Assembly: GCA_036186865.1 (NCBI GenBank)
Contig: AP025062.1
Location: forward strand, 4,614,829 to 4,678,828
Length of the DNA: 64,000 nucleotides
From: Eustoma russellianum
Taxonomy: Eukaryota; Streptophyta; Magnoliopsida; Gentianales; Gentianaceae
Direction: 5' to 3'
Below, one piece after another: positions 8,650 through 20,522 of this stretch. The notes under the pieces are model-generated. The model had not been told where the DNA came from, searched no databases, and saw only the letters and a program-made list of their open reading frames with translations. Positions within the stretch are counted from its first letter, which is position 1; each line of letters opens with the position of its first letter. A program made the position numbers and the translations under genes.

Positions 8650-10696
8650 CATGAGTTTCTTGCCTATGAGGAAAAACACGTCTTACTTCAAATTTGATTC
8701 CCCTTTTCTTTTTTGCCTTCACCAAAGATTGGTTTAAACAAGAGCATCATCTATGGTGGTTCTACCCTCAAATCCATTTCCATGTGGGAGTGTAAACGGC
8801 AAGAAGTTGAAGGAAAACATGAATGAACTAGTTAAATCTTCGGAATTCCAAAAGCTCCCGATAAGGTTGTGTTTTCATTAACATTTTCTATTGACATGTC
8901 TTTTATTAATAGTTTGTATTGGCATATTTTTTTTATTAACATTATTCCACCGACTGGACATGTATAAGAAAGTTGACCCTATGATCAAATCGGCTAACAA
9001 ATCATGGCCGACTGAAGGGGCTAATTTTATTCTGACTTGGTGATCTCTGTGGGTAATAAAGAATAACCATTGCTGGAGCGCAAAAATGACGACAAAAATG
9101 GATGCATGCAACGCCTATAATGAGAAAATGGACGAAAATGTTGATATCCTGATGAAGAAGGTTGATATCTTAGTGAAGAAGGTTAATATGTTGATGGCAA
9201 AACAAAAGGAGGAGAAAAAGAAGATTGATATGATACTTAAGAATATTGATATGATAAGAGACACTAATAAGAAGGTGGTAGGTCCATGTGACAAAGCAAA
9301 AGATTATGCTCGTTTTTTGTCTGGACAAGACATGTTACCAGTGTACATTGAGAGAGGAGGTAAGCGTGTCTACAATAGTTATAACATTATCAAACGAGCA
9401 CCTGGCACGTACAACTAACCAGTCCCACCACTTATACTTGAAAACTTCCAAATTTATTTGTAAAATTCTTATACATTTTTCAACTTTTATCTTGAAAGTT
9501 TGCAACTTGGTTTTAAAAAATTTCATGGCTTATATAGAAGATCTCAATTTTGTAACTTGCAATTGAATTGTGCTGCAATTGAGGCGAATTAGGATGGATA
9601 TGGAATAGACTACCTTCTCCCCTTGGTTTATTCTAATTCACCTCAATTGCTGCATACCAGCACAATTCAATTGCAAGTTATAAAATTGAGATATTCTACA
9701 TAAGCCACGAAGATTTTTCAAATCAAGTTGCAAGCTTTCAAGATAAAATTTGAAAAATGTATAAGAATTTAACAAATCAAGTTGGAAGCTTTCAAGTAAA
9801 AGTGGTGGGACTGATTAGTTGTACGTGCGAGGTGTTCGTTTAGGATTGTTGTAACTATGATAGACATGCCTACCTCATCTCTCAATGTACACTGGTGGCC
9901 TGCCTTATCCAGACCAAAAATAAGCATACTCTTTTGCTTTGTCACCTTAACCTACAAAGTTGGTATTGGACCCACTCATCATATCAACATTATTCATCAT
10001 ATCAACATTCTTTTTTTCTCTCTTTGTTTTGACATCAACATATCAACTTTCTTCACTAAGATATCAACCTTGTTCATCAGGATATCAACCTTCGTCCATT
10101 CTATCATTACAGGCGTTACATGCATCCATTTTTTGCGCTCCAGCGATGGTTACTCCTTATTACCCACAGAGGTCCCCAAAACAGAAGAAAATTAGCTCAT
10201 TCAGTCGGCCATGATTCGTTAACCGATTTGATCATATGGTCAACTTTTTTATACATATCCAGCCGGTGGAATAATGTTAATAAAAAAACATGCCAATGGA
10301 AACTGTTAATAAAAGACATGTCAATAGAAAATGTTAATGAAAACACAATCATACCAAGAGCTTTTGGAATTCCGAAGATTTAACTAGTTCCTTCATGTTT
10401 TATTTCAACTTCTTGCCGTTTACACTCTCATATGGAGATGGACCTGAGGGTAGAACCACCATAGCTGATACTCTTGTTAAAATCAATCCTTGATGAAAGC
10501 AAAAAAAAAGGAATCAAATTTAAAGAAGGAACGCTTTTCCCTATAAACAATAAACTCACGCTCATATTCATGTTTTTAATTCTCAGTTCATCAGTCTTCT
10601 AGATTTTGTGTATCCTAGATTCCATCTGAAAAAGCATTGATCAGATTTTTACTTTATACCTATGAAGACCAGTGTAATAAAGAGCATAAAAAGTCA
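8650..10696. mobile_element. Palindromic repeat element, copy 2 (largest inverted repeat)
   Basis: The left arm (about 8650-9600) and right arm (about 9635-10562) are inverted copies, roughly 90% identical in the parts compared by eye. The centre is near 9613, between gcaattgaggcgaattag and ctaattcacctcaattgc. Both arms contain the cttcggaattccaaaagctc block, the attgacatgtcttttatta motif, atggccgactgaa and the heptad-repeat ORF. The right arm continues to about 10696 with sequence also present at the outer left end of copy 1 (near 755-850), suggesting the true element end. Transcription through it would give a long hairpin RNA. Confidence 0.7.
9086..9418 (+). CDS. Hypothetical heptad-repeat protein of palindromic element (110 aa)
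   Basis: This is the longest open copy of the family ORF. Residues about 14-60 form heptads (VDILMKK VDILVKK VNMLMAK, then KIDMILKNIDMI), predicted to be a coiled coil with hydrophobic I/L/V at a and d positions. The C-terminal half reads DYARFLSGQD, PVYIERGGKRVYNSYN and ends RAPGTYN. Homologous but broken frames occur in the other copies, on both arms. There is no signal peptide, membrane segment or recognised catalytic motif. Whether it is translated is unknown. The upstream in-frame region also encodes family-conserved residues (for example KSWPTEGA), so the start may lie further 5' in intact copies. Confidence 0.4.
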   Translation: MTTKMDACNAYNEKMDENVDILMKKVDILVKKVNMLMAKQKEEKKKIDMILKNIDMIRDTNKKVVGPCDKAKDYARFLSGQDMLPVYIERGGKRVYNSYNIIKRAPGTYN

Positions 10697-11580
10697 ATCG
10701 GGAAGGTTAGATCGATGAAAAACAAAGAGAAACGATATCTATGAACTCTCTATAACAAGTCAAAGGTGTCATCTCTGTAACCGTAGGCAATTGCTACGAT
10801 TCTTTTTACAACTACTCTCATCCTTCCATCAACACAATTTAAGAATTGTGAGGTCATTTAGGAAATCTATAGTTTTCTTTATATATGGGTGTAATGTTTG
10901 GATTAACGAGAGAAGGAATGTATATTTCTTTTTGGATATATAATGTACAGTGAAGACGTGAAATCAATTGAAGAATTCCCTTTTTCAAGTCCGAAATCCC
11001 AACAAATTCAAGAAGATCCCATTAGTCATGAATGAAATTCAACATTCCTCAGAAACTAAGTAAAACATAAATAGACTCAAAGAAAAAAGGTCCGCACCTA
11101 AGAGTGGTCAATGTAGAAATTTTGGATGTCCAGGAGAAACGATAAGTAAAGAATCATAAACAATTGCATTCCAATTGAAAAACCAAAACCAAGACCACAA
11201 GACACCAAGAACAAAAAAGTTACAAATTGCGTCTTTAAATTTGACGCAAAACTAACAGGGGATGTTCACGATTACTTATTTCACAGTCAATTGAACAGAA
11301 CCTAACAAAAATAACAAAGAAAGAAGAATTTACAAGAGATAAAAAGATAAAAGGGAACTACAAGAGATAAAAAGATAAAGGGAACTCAGACGAAAAAGAT
11401 CAGGAAGAAAGAAATCGGGGTGAGAGGAAGTATGTACAATGTCGTGAATATGTGTAGAGAGGATAAATGAAGAGTTCAATCTTAGTAATTTGAAGATTAT
11501 CAAGTGAAAATAAGCACTTGCCTACTTCTTGAAATAATTACTCTGAGCACATTCCTCATCTATTTTGGCTTAGTTTAGTC
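10697..11580. other. Non-coding stretch, nothing recognised
   Basis: No ORF of note and no recognised repeat apart from a short direct duplication, aactacaagagataaaaagataaa-like, near 11325-11385. Confidence 0.5.
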
Positions 11581-11743
11581 TGTTGAAATATCTAGGAACT
11601 GTTTCTTTTACTTTAAGTCTTTGTCTTCTCTCACTTCTTATCAAGTTACTGTTGCTCCTCCTCCTATAAAAAGTGATTCACGGTTTTATGTAATGATATG
11701 ATGATATTAATAAAAATTGATTGTTCCTTTATCTTTTCCGTAA
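11581..11743 (+). repeat. 5' LTR of copia element 1
   Basis: It starts tgttgaaatatctagg and ends just before ggtatcagagcac. Its 3' part, aagtgattcacggttttat and the following bases, recurs at 20450-20520 downstream of the pol remnant, which supports the LTR assignment. The left boundary is chosen on the TG start and is not confirmed by a second complete LTR. Confidence 0.55.
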
Positions 11744-12182
11744 GGTATCAGAGCACATTGTGGGGAAGGAATAGAAAAATTCAAAACTGCATAATTGCAG
11801 CCTTCATTATTCTTCATCTTGATGCCATTGTTGCAGTCTCGTAAGTTTCAAAATTTTTAAGACTTGTCATAGAAGCAGAAGTATAACAACTTCATAGGAA
11901 GCTGTTCAGCGAGCTTTAAAAAGGAGGCTAAGTAGGAGAGAAAAGTGGAGAAAAGTGAACTCAAATTTGATCGAAATTTGTTTGTTTTTCGGGTTACAAG
12001 TGGGAAGGGGCCAACAGACGTGTACTGCATGCGGGTACACACGTATTCCTCACTTCCCGAAGTACCTAACACGTTTGCATCTAGAACTTTACATAGTGGA
12101 ATTCTACGCCAATAACACTTACATGTAGCCCACTTTTTTGAATTTCACCGAGATATTTTTTTAAGCTTCTTCGAGAGGAACC

Positions 12183-12364
12183 GGATCTCCTCACTCCCAT
12201 ACCCTCATCCTCTTGTCCATCGTCAGCCACGTGGCAGCAAGAGAGTGATGAGGCTAGATGAGCTAGATGCGGGTGACACTCATCTAGCCTCACCATCCGA
12301 TCTTGCTGTCACGTAACGGACGGTAGACAAAGAGGTGAAAGTTTAGAAGGTGAGAAGATCTCAT
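12183..12364. mobile_element. G-box palindromic MITE, copy B
   Basis: The left arm begins ggatctcctcac and contains gccacgtggcagcaag, then gaggctagatgag. The right arm has ctcatctagcctcacc and cttgctgtcacgt in reverse order, ending aaggtgagaagatctc. Same family as 5735-5930 and 38028-38198. It lies in the leader between primer site and gag of copia element 1. Confidence 0.65.
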
Positions 12365-12590
12365 CTCATTCGAGAAGCCGCCTTCTACACCTCATCAAGA
12401 AGTTTTGTTTCCACTTGCAACTTATCATTTCTCTCACTTATTTTTCTCTTCTTCATGAATTTCTCTCCTCTGTTTCCTTCATTTCAAACACTTCTCATCT
12501 TCTTCGTTTTCAAACACCTCTGAACTCTCTCATCTTCTTCGTTTTCAAACACCTCTGAACTCCTACAACTTCCTGTTCATCAAATTATTT

Positions 12591-13567
12591 GATGTCTTCC
12601 ACAAGTACTCCAGTGTCAGCTACTCAGTCGAAATGAAGCATCTTCATCAATAACTGCTTCAATGCATGCGGTTCCTTTGCCTTCTAATACTCTTGATGGC
12701 AGCTCAGTGATGGCCACAAACCTCAAACTGACGATTCACAACTGCCTTGCATGGAGTAAGGCAGTTGAGATGTTCATTATGTATAGAGGAGAAGATGACT
12801 ACCTCTATGGGAACATGAGACTCCGTCACCTACTGATGCTCTATATAGACAATGGAAAACCAAAAATGTCATGATTATGTCATGGTTAATCAGTTCCATG
12901 ACCCCAGAAATAGGTAACAACTTTATTCTTTACTAAACTGCTGCTAAGATCTGAAAAGCAGCAAAGGAATTATACTCACAGACTGATAACGTTGCAGAAA
13001 TATATGAGCTAGAGTCTCAGGTTAGCGACATAAAACAAGGTGATCAACCTGTCCATTCCTACCACTCTCAACTTACCCTTTCATGGCAGCAAATTGATAC
13101 ATATGAAACTCATAAATGGGGTTTACCAGCTGATGCGATCGCTTTTAAAAAAATTCATTGAAAAAAAAGTGTTCAGATTTTTACAGGGATTACATAAGGA
13201 TTTCGATTCTGTACGCAGGAGATTGTTGGGGACCAAGCCATTTCCTACCTTAAATTCTGCCTTTTCTGAAGTTAGACTAGAAGAATCTCGTACCCAAGTT
13301 ATGATGTGCAATACATCACTCAATACTGAGAGCTCCGCTCTTTCTGTCCAAACTATGCCTGATATCACAAAACATGTTCAAACTATCTATGATGTTTCCA
13401 ATTCATTTGCCTTAGCCGTCTACAAAGGATCTAATCAAGGTGGAAAATCTTACTGTAAATATTGTAAACGCTCAGGCCACTCGTTTGATAACTGTTACAG
13501 TCGGTCTGATGCAAAAGTACAAAGGCCAACCAGATTTTTTGGTAATAACTGGCGGAATACCAGATGA
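12591..13567 (+). pseudogene. Copia gag remnant
   Basis: An ATG at 12591 opens MSSTSTPVSATQSK before a stop. Gag-like sequence resumes with NCLAWSKAVEMFIMYRG (12745-12800) and continues through frames to FRFLQGLHKDFDSVRRRLLG and PFPTLNSAFSEVRLEESR, typical of copia gag. A complete zinc knuckle CKYCKRSGHSFDNC lies at about 13453-13494. At least two frameshifts and one stop prevent translation as one protein. Confidence 0.8.
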
Positions 13568-15030
13568 AAATCTCCAAGCAATGATCGATGGAGGAAAAAT
13601 GAATCTCAGGGATCTATGACACATGGATCTATGGCTCATATGGCAACCCAAATGCGAATGAGTTGCATGGTCAGATGGGACAGGGAACCAACCCTCATCT
13701 TCAGCAACAAATAGATGCCATACTCAAGTTACTGGAACAACTACTTGAGAAGACTTATACTGTCTCAGTAGCCACCATGGCTCATACAGGTAATGTAGAT
13801 AAACCTGAACTTATAAATTGGATAATAGACTCAGGTGCATCTGATCATATGACTCATAAATATGTTAAGGTAGCAACTAGTTTCAAAACTTACATACTGG
13901 GGAAAGAGACTATTATCCTCAACAACAGGCTAAAACTGCTTAACGTGCTTTACATTCCTAACTTAAGTTTTCACTTGATCTCTATTAGGAAGTTTGCTAT
14001 GGACAATCATTGCTTAGCTTCCTTCTCACCCTCTGAAGTTCTATTTCAGGGAACTACTCAGGGGGAAAAGATTGGCAGTGCTAAAATCCACAACGGACTC
14101 TATCTTTTTGAGACAGTCTTAGGCTCAAGAAACTTTTGCCGTGTTGTTCAGTCTAGTGTTGAAGCTGACAGTTCTACTAGTATCTCTAGCAACTATCTTT
14201 TGTTATGACATAAAAGGCTAGGTCATCCTAGTTTTAGATATCTTAAGAAAATTATGCCTAATCTGTTTTTGAACATTGATCCATCATGTATCACTTGTGA
14301 AATCTGTGAATTAGCCAAGCAGACTAGAGCGGCTTATCCTGAAAAGTTGTATGTCCCCTCTCAAGCATTCAATCTAATACATTCAGACATTTGGGGTCCC
14401 TCTAGAATAAGTAATATAAATGGATCAAGATAGTTTATTTCCTTTGTTGATGATCATACACTCGAACTACGTGGGTATTCCTTATGAAACACAAATCTGA
14501 TGCTAGTAAAATTGTTCAGAATTTCATCATATTTGTTCAAACGCAATTTAATATTACAGTTAAGACCATAAGAACTGATAATGGCTTGGAGTATCTTGAT
14601 AAGAGTGTCCAATCCTTTTTTATGGGTCTGGGTATTCATCATCAAACTACCTGTTATACATCCCTCAACAGAATAGGGTGGATGAGAGAAAGAATAGGCA
14701 TTTGCTTGAAGTTAATCGGGCTATTATGTTTACTCATAATGTTCTCATTAACCGACTACCCTCAAGGGTATTGTCTTTTCAAACTCCTGTTGATATGCTT
14801 AAATCATGTTATCCTCATTCTCATCTAATATCTACATTACAGTGTTTGGATGTTGTGCGTATGTTTTTTCTACCATCACATATGAGAGGTACGCTAGAAA
14901 ATAGGGCTGAATGTTATGATCATTTCACTAAAAGGATTTATGTTAATATGAATGTGAAAGTTGATGAAAACAATGCCTTTCACGATAAAAATCCAGTGCC
15001 TTCATTCTCTACTGATTGCAAAAATTTCTG
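13568..15030 (+). pseudogene. Copia protease and integrase remnant
   Basis: The frame at 13663-14208 carries the aspartic protease site WIIDSGASDHMT. A stop at 14206 precedes HKRLGHPSFRYLKK and ICELAKQTRAAYP (gag-pre-integrase region, 14209-14345) and LIHSDIWGPSR at the start of the integrase core. Further integrase pieces (IRTDNGLEYL, near 14571-14600) follow in other frames. It is inactive because of many stops. The nested element begins 22 bases after the last ORF. Confidence 0.8.
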
Positions 15031-15052
15031 AAGTATAATTGATATTGCTTGT

Positions 15053-15314
15053 TGTGGAAATTCTAAAGACAGTTAGAGGAATTGGAGAAGGGAGAACCGT
15101 GTAGAAGGAAGAGGAAGATGCTATGAAACAATGGCAGACACATGATTGAAGAAAAATCAAATTTTATTGAATTCTTGCTTAAGAGCAAAATGATACAAGA
15201 CAACTATATATACAGAGGAAGAAGGTCTTCCAACGGTCATATTACCCAACGGCTATATTTCTCTGTACAACCTATATATTCTCTGTACAACCTATGTATA
15301 CTGTATTTTCTACA
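15053..15314 (-). repeat. 3' LTR of nested element
   Basis: 262 bp, plus-strand start tgtggaaattctaaag and end attttctaca. An internal TATA-like block on the minus strand (gtatatatagtt, near 15205-15216) fits an LTR promoter. Confidence 0.9.
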
Positions 15315-15323
15315 CTCCCCCTC
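15315..15323 (-). promoter_or_regulatory. Polypurine tract of nested element
   Basis: The plus strand reads ctccccctc, so the minus strand is gagggggag, immediately upstream of the 3' LTR. This is the expected place for plus-strand DNA priming. Confidence 0.8.
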
Positions 15324-17999
15324 AAACTTAGTGCATAGATAGATGCCGCTAAGTTTGGAACATATATACTGAGAAGAACCCTTAATATTTCTTCCATAAC
15401 TGCACCATCCTCACTGTTTCACTTGTGTTGTCTTCATGTATGTTTTCTTGTTCAGATGAATAGCAATCCCTATCTATCTCGAGTTGGATGAAGCAACTCA
15501 GTTTGAACACCCTGAATGCATTTCCAAGCAGAAATGGATCTTCAACAGTTGTGCTGACATTTTTCCTTGAATGAATAGCACCATGGAGGCATCATCACCC
15601 TTATCTGCTTTGAATCCTTGAAGTACCTGCACAAGTATTAGTATAAAACTCCACAGCCTCAATTCTCGGCAAGTGAATGAACAGTAATCCTGCAAAACAA
15701 GGCTACATAGAAAACTCCAGGCTGTAAAGAACCTGCAAGGAAAAGTTAGTGTGTAGCTCCTGTATACTGAAACCTGCAATCAAGAAGCCAAGAAGCCTTT
15801 CAATGGCGGAAGACAATCTTGGAACCCTTGTTAGTCATGAAAAACGTAGTAAAAACACCTTTCTAAAACAATTTATATTGCTAAGCAAAGTGACATCAAT
15901 TATTCCCACTATAAGCCAATAAGTACAACTTATATGAACCTGTCAATAAAGAAACTACAATTATTTATAGCTAGCTATACAAACTAGAGTGAATTAAAGT
16001 AGGATAAAAACAAATAAAGTACAGGCGTATGCACCTGGGAAGTCTGGATACCGAAAAATTAAAAATAAAAGCAGGGAAATCGAAGTCCCCCGCTGGCAAG
16101 CACCTCAACTTCCAATAATTTATTGTGCATGCGTGAATAAATTATTGTAGAATCCGTACACCTCAAAAGCATCTCTTTGCAAGTTGGGCCCTGCTATGCA
16201 AATGGAACGCAAATGGAATGTTTTTCCACTAATGCCTTTGATTTTGTTTCTTCTTCTCAAATAGCTTATCACAGAAAGCTATGTTCTTTCTTCGTCACAA
16301 AGATAGGACTTGTTGAAACCTGTGTTTTCTTTTTAATTCAACAAGCTTCCATATTGAATTTCAAAGACTAATCACTAGAATAGCTATCTGATATTTACTC
16401 AAATAATTAAATTTTTTTCTTTCAAAAAGAGTAGGTTGCAGACCCGCAAGATGACGTATTCATCAATATAGTGAAACAATTAAATTCTCACGAAGTCATA
16501 AAAAAAAATCCAATTGAATTACTGATAAAACTGAACAGATAAAAATCTTGAGATTTAGAACATAATATCTTACAAGTGATACAAGAATCAAGCATGACAC
16601 CAGGAATAATTAAGAAGATTTCAGCTATGCAGCTAAGGCTCTCCTAGCCTGATTTAAGAAAGCTCAGAGGGGTCCATGTCTATGACTCAGAGGAATAATT
16701 CAAGATTATCCGTGTTCATAGCTCAGAGGAACCCATGTCCATTCAAAGGATAGTGGCAACAATGGCCATTATTTTAAACTGAATGCCAAGTCAAGTACCT
16801 TATATCAACATGTAAGACATTTCAAATAGTTTAGCATTTATGACCATATTTCACTTGATAATGCATTTCAATTCAAATATTCATCTTTAAGCCATGTAAA
16901 CAATAATTAACTCCTGATCGAATATCTTGCCAATATTATGTGATTTTATTAACGTGCTTTAAAAAAAACTGATCAGGGCATTTCATGCTCAAATGAGATA
17001 ATTCCAAGATTTCTAAAAAGCATGACAACCTTTAAACAGTGACTACCCTTGAACAGACTGACCTTATTAAGAACACTGACCTTATTAAGAACAATTGAAA
17101 GAATCAGGAACAGAACACAATATGACCCAACTTAGCTTGAGTTATCAATTGACTAAACATATTTTCCTCGAATTCAACTGACTAACTATAACCCTCAAGT
17201 TGATCATTGATCATTAGAGACAACAATATCAATAGGTGCCAAGATGTCACTTGGAGGAGAACACTTGCCTACAACATTGTGTTGATCATAACACATGCTA
17301 CCCCGCAAGTGATATCATGGCCAAAAAATTCTAATTATATCATGGCCAAAAAACTCTAATTATATCGCATTATCCTTGATACAGAATCATTAATAGTACA
17401 TACGGATGATGGAAGAGTATATTTACTAGCTTTAGATATAGAACAAACATAGAAGAAGCACAACCGAGTACAACAATGCTCCAGAATACCTAGAGATAAA
17501 CGGTCTCTGTTAGGAGGAAAGAAATGGAACCTGGTTACTTGGCCCTTTGAAATCTCGAATCATCCTTGGCCTGCTAGTACATAGTCTGCCAAGACATTTT
17601 CTACAAAGAGGACGTTATCTTCAACTAAATCAATACAAAAGGTTTCAAAAAATCCAACAGAAAAAAATTTCAAAAAAAATCTCAAATCAGTCATCGAAAA
17701 TATTTTTCAAGAACTATTCAAGTTTCATATGTTCCTTTTACTTGGTACGCTGATAGTGGAGTTATCTCAAAAAAAAAATTGAATGCATAGTTTTGATTTC
17801 CAACAAAACACCTTCTCAAATTTACAGAAACTCTCGGAGAGCATTTCAGAATCATAAAAACTTTGACTTGATTTTGAACAAAGAACCGCTTTTCGGTCAG
17901 GGAAAAAAAACTTCCCAGGAAACAGATTTGTATAAGAGCATCAAGGTTCTTCCAATCAAAGATTTTAGCTATCAAAGATTTCTCTTTATAGCCAAGGCG

Positions 18000-18335
18000 C
18001 TTTATAGCCCTTTCAAGGAGAAGATTTCAGTTCATGACCAAGGCTCTTCATAGCCTCTTGGAAGTTTATAGACTTAATGGTCTTTAAGAAATGGCTCTAA
18101 GGCCTTTAACAGAATTTTGAGGCTGAAGCCTTTAAAGAAATAGTTCAGAAATGGCTTTTGAAATTTATTGCTCTTCATAGCATATCGGATATATCAAAAA
18201 GATTTCAGCTCATGGCCGAGGCTCTTCATAGCCTGTCCCAAGAAAAGATTTCAGCATTTTGCAAAGGCTCTTCATAGCCTCTCAAATGAGAAGATTTCGG
18301 TCAAGACCAAGGCTCTTCATAGCCTATTGAAGGAA
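18000..18335. repeat. Short hairpin-forming minisatellite in nested element
   Basis: Units built on aagatttca...aaggctcttcatagcct recur near 18021, 18198, 18244 and 18291, the last three about 47 bp apart. In each, aggct and agcct flank a six-base loop, so every unit can fold into a small hairpin. A diverged array of the same design lies at 35255-35545 in the related element. Confidence 0.7.
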
Positions 18336-19680
18336 AAATGTAAGCTTAAAAACTCACAGAAGTATTCAAGTGATAAGTGTACCCTGGAGATTTTGAGAAT
18401 TCTTGTTCTGCTTACAAGAAATCTGATCAAGCAGGACAAGGCGAACTCCATTGAACGAAAAGTTCACTTTGTCCCGGAGGGAAAGAAACAAGACATGAAT
18501 TCACAGTCTTGTTCTTGTTCCAACATTCTCCCATACGGAAATAGTAAACCAGAAAAAAACCCGTTTCACCCATGTCTAACTTAATTCAGAGATTATGTAT
18601 GCAATTCAGCCCAGCACTAGACAAATATTGATTAAAGTCAGAGCCTTAGACAGAAAGATTTCAAAGCTTTTTTTTTCAGATAAAGATTTCAGACTAAGAT
18701 AAAATGATCAATTTTTCTTCAAGACGAGAAAACGCTGGCTCAATGTTACGTACAGAAACTGTTAAATTTCCTGATAAAAACAATAGTGAAGCAAAACGCA
18801 CTCCCAATTTTGAAAGCTGATAGTGAAACGGCTGGTAATCCTGAGTTGAAATGATTTTGATGAATCAAGATCTGGAAAAAACTTGTAGTAATTTCGGAAG
18901 AACATAAGGAGTGGTTGAAGAATAGATGTAAATACTGCTGATGGATGTGATTTAGCAAAAACAAAAAAAAACTTTTCGTACAGTAGATGAGATTTTTCAG
19001 AGGAAGAAAGACTTTGGTTTTGTAGAAGGTAATTTGGAAGAAATTGTTATTAAAGAATGTGATGAGTAGAGCAGATAGCTTTCGGCGTGATGGGAGAGGA
19101 TGGAAGAAAAAAAATGTGGGTGAGATGAAATTGGAATGACGAAAGGTAGCGTATGAAGGACAACAATTAAAAGTTGATGGGATAAGCAATAAGAGAACCG
19201 TCAAAAGCAGAGAAAATTTTTTCTTTTAATATTAAAGCTGTTGAAAAAGACATATGGTGAACAGCTGTCCTTCGTGCATGTACAGCTGTCCCACTTTCTG
19301 TGGAAAATTGGTTTATCAACCCCCACGTCAATTTTTACCTTACACGTATGCTGCTCTTTTATTGGCAAAATGTCCTGCTAAAAATATTGATAGAAAATAG
19401 TTTGTTTGCTATTTTCTTGATGTTGGAGAGTCTTCGTCTTCTCCACAGAACTCTTCCTCACAGTCGGGTTTCAACAAACACCAGGAACTGCACTTGGACA
19501 TAATTTTTTTTCCAGATTTTCTTCTTCTACTTGATTGTTGAATGATCCCTTCCTTTTATTTGGAAGATGTTGAGAAGGTTCGAATTTTCGTCTTCGTTCA
19601 AAACACAAAGAAATCTGCAACTTTACAAGTTTTGCAGACAGAAGACTTAAGCAGAGAACTTTTTCATTTGTTTGGAACCT

Positions 19681-19693
19681 TGCTCTGATACCA
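19681..19693 (-). promoter_or_regulatory. tRNA-Met primer binding site of nested element
   Basis: The minus strand reads tggtatcagagca, directly after the 5' LTR. It is complementary to the 3' end of initiator methionine tRNA, as usual for plant copia-type elements. It fixes the element's orientation. Confidence 0.9.
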
Positions 19694-19955
19694 TGTGGAA
19701 ATTCTAAAGACAGTTAGAGGAATTGGAGAAGGGAGAACCGTGTAGGAGGAAGAGGAAGATGCTATGAAACAATGGCAGACACATGATTGAAGAAGAATCA
19801 AATTTTATTGAATTCTTGCTTAAGAGCAAAATGATACAAGGCAACTATATATACAGAGGAAGAAGGTCTTCCAACGGTCATATTACCCAACGGCTATATT
19901 TCTCTGTACAACCTATGTATTCTCTGTACAACCTATGTATACTGTATTTTCTACA
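19694..19955 (-). repeat. 5' LTR of nested element
   Basis: 262 bp, with about four differences from the partner at 15053-15314. Bounded by the primer site on one side and the cttgt target duplication on the other. Confidence 0.9.
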
Positions 19956-19960
19956 CTTGT

Positions 19961-20522
19961 GATACTAACTCTTCTATTGAGTGTCCTACTGTTAGCAATC
20001 CAGTTTCTTCAGGTCCTATAAATACCAAGGAGAATACCCAGCTAAAGGGGAGTAATTAGATCACTATGAAACCCATAACCAGGGTGTATCAGAGAAAGGT
20101 GCAAAGGTCTGTTTTGCCACCAACAACCGAATCACAGAAAAGGTATCATCTGAAAAGGTATCACTTGCACCTAGGAATGTTCTGATTTCAGAATCACAAG
20201 AGTCAGACTCATCAGAATTCCAACCTGAAGTTCCAGGTTCTGGTTTCAGTAAATTAGATTCTGTTTCTGATCTTGATGATAGACTTGTAGCTATCCAGAA
20301 AGGCATAAAGGAATGCACTAAGCATCCCCTAAGTAAATTTGTTTCCTATTATGCACTATCTCCTTCGTTTTGTGCATTTACTGCTGCATTAGTTCTAATC
20401 AGATACAACAAACTATTCATGAAGTCTTACCATTGCTCCTTCTATAAGAAGTGATTCACGGTTTTATTTAATGATATGATGAGATTAATAAAAGTTGATT
20501 GTTCATTTATCTTTCCCATATA
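19961..20522 (+). pseudogene. Copia pol remnant (start of RT) joined to partial 3' LTR
   Basis: It continues the element cut by the nested insertion. After a divergent linker the frame near 20300-20400 reads KHPLSKFVSYYALSPSFCAF, the sequence that normally opens copia reverse transcriptase. About 30 codons later it runs into aagtgattcacggttttat, the LTR sequence also found at 11669, so the rest of RT and RNase H has been deleted. Confidence 0.65.

Larger units (their letters stand above)
15053..19955 (-). mobile_element. Nested 4.9 kb non-autonomous LTR retrotransposon (LARD-like)
   Basis: Two 262-bp direct repeats (15053-15314 and 19694-19955) differ at only about four positions. Each begins TG and ends CA, and the pair is flanked by identical 5-bp target duplications cttgt (15048-15052 and 19956-19960). 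On the minus strand the primer site tggtatcagagca (19681-19693) follows the upstream LTR and a polypurine tract gagggggag (15315-15323) precedes the downstream LTR, so transcription runs right to left. The 4.4 kb interior shows no gag, protease, integrase or RT. It must have been moved by enzymes made elsewhere. The high LTR similarity suggests a recent insertion into the older copia element. Confidence 0.9.
11581..20522 (+). mobile_element. Degenerate Ty1/copia element, interrupted by a nested LTR element
   Basis: The 5' LTR (11581-11743) is followed by ggtatcagagcac, a close match to the initiator-Met tRNA primer site. gag, protease and integrase remnants follow in plus orientation, broken by stops and frameshifts. 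A 4.9 kb element is inserted at 15053-19955. Copia coding resumes at 19961 and reaches the first part of reverse transcriptase near 20415, which jumps directly into LTR sequence (20430-20522). Most of RT and all of RNase H are therefore deleted. The leader also contains a G-box MITE (12183-12364). Confidence 0.75.
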
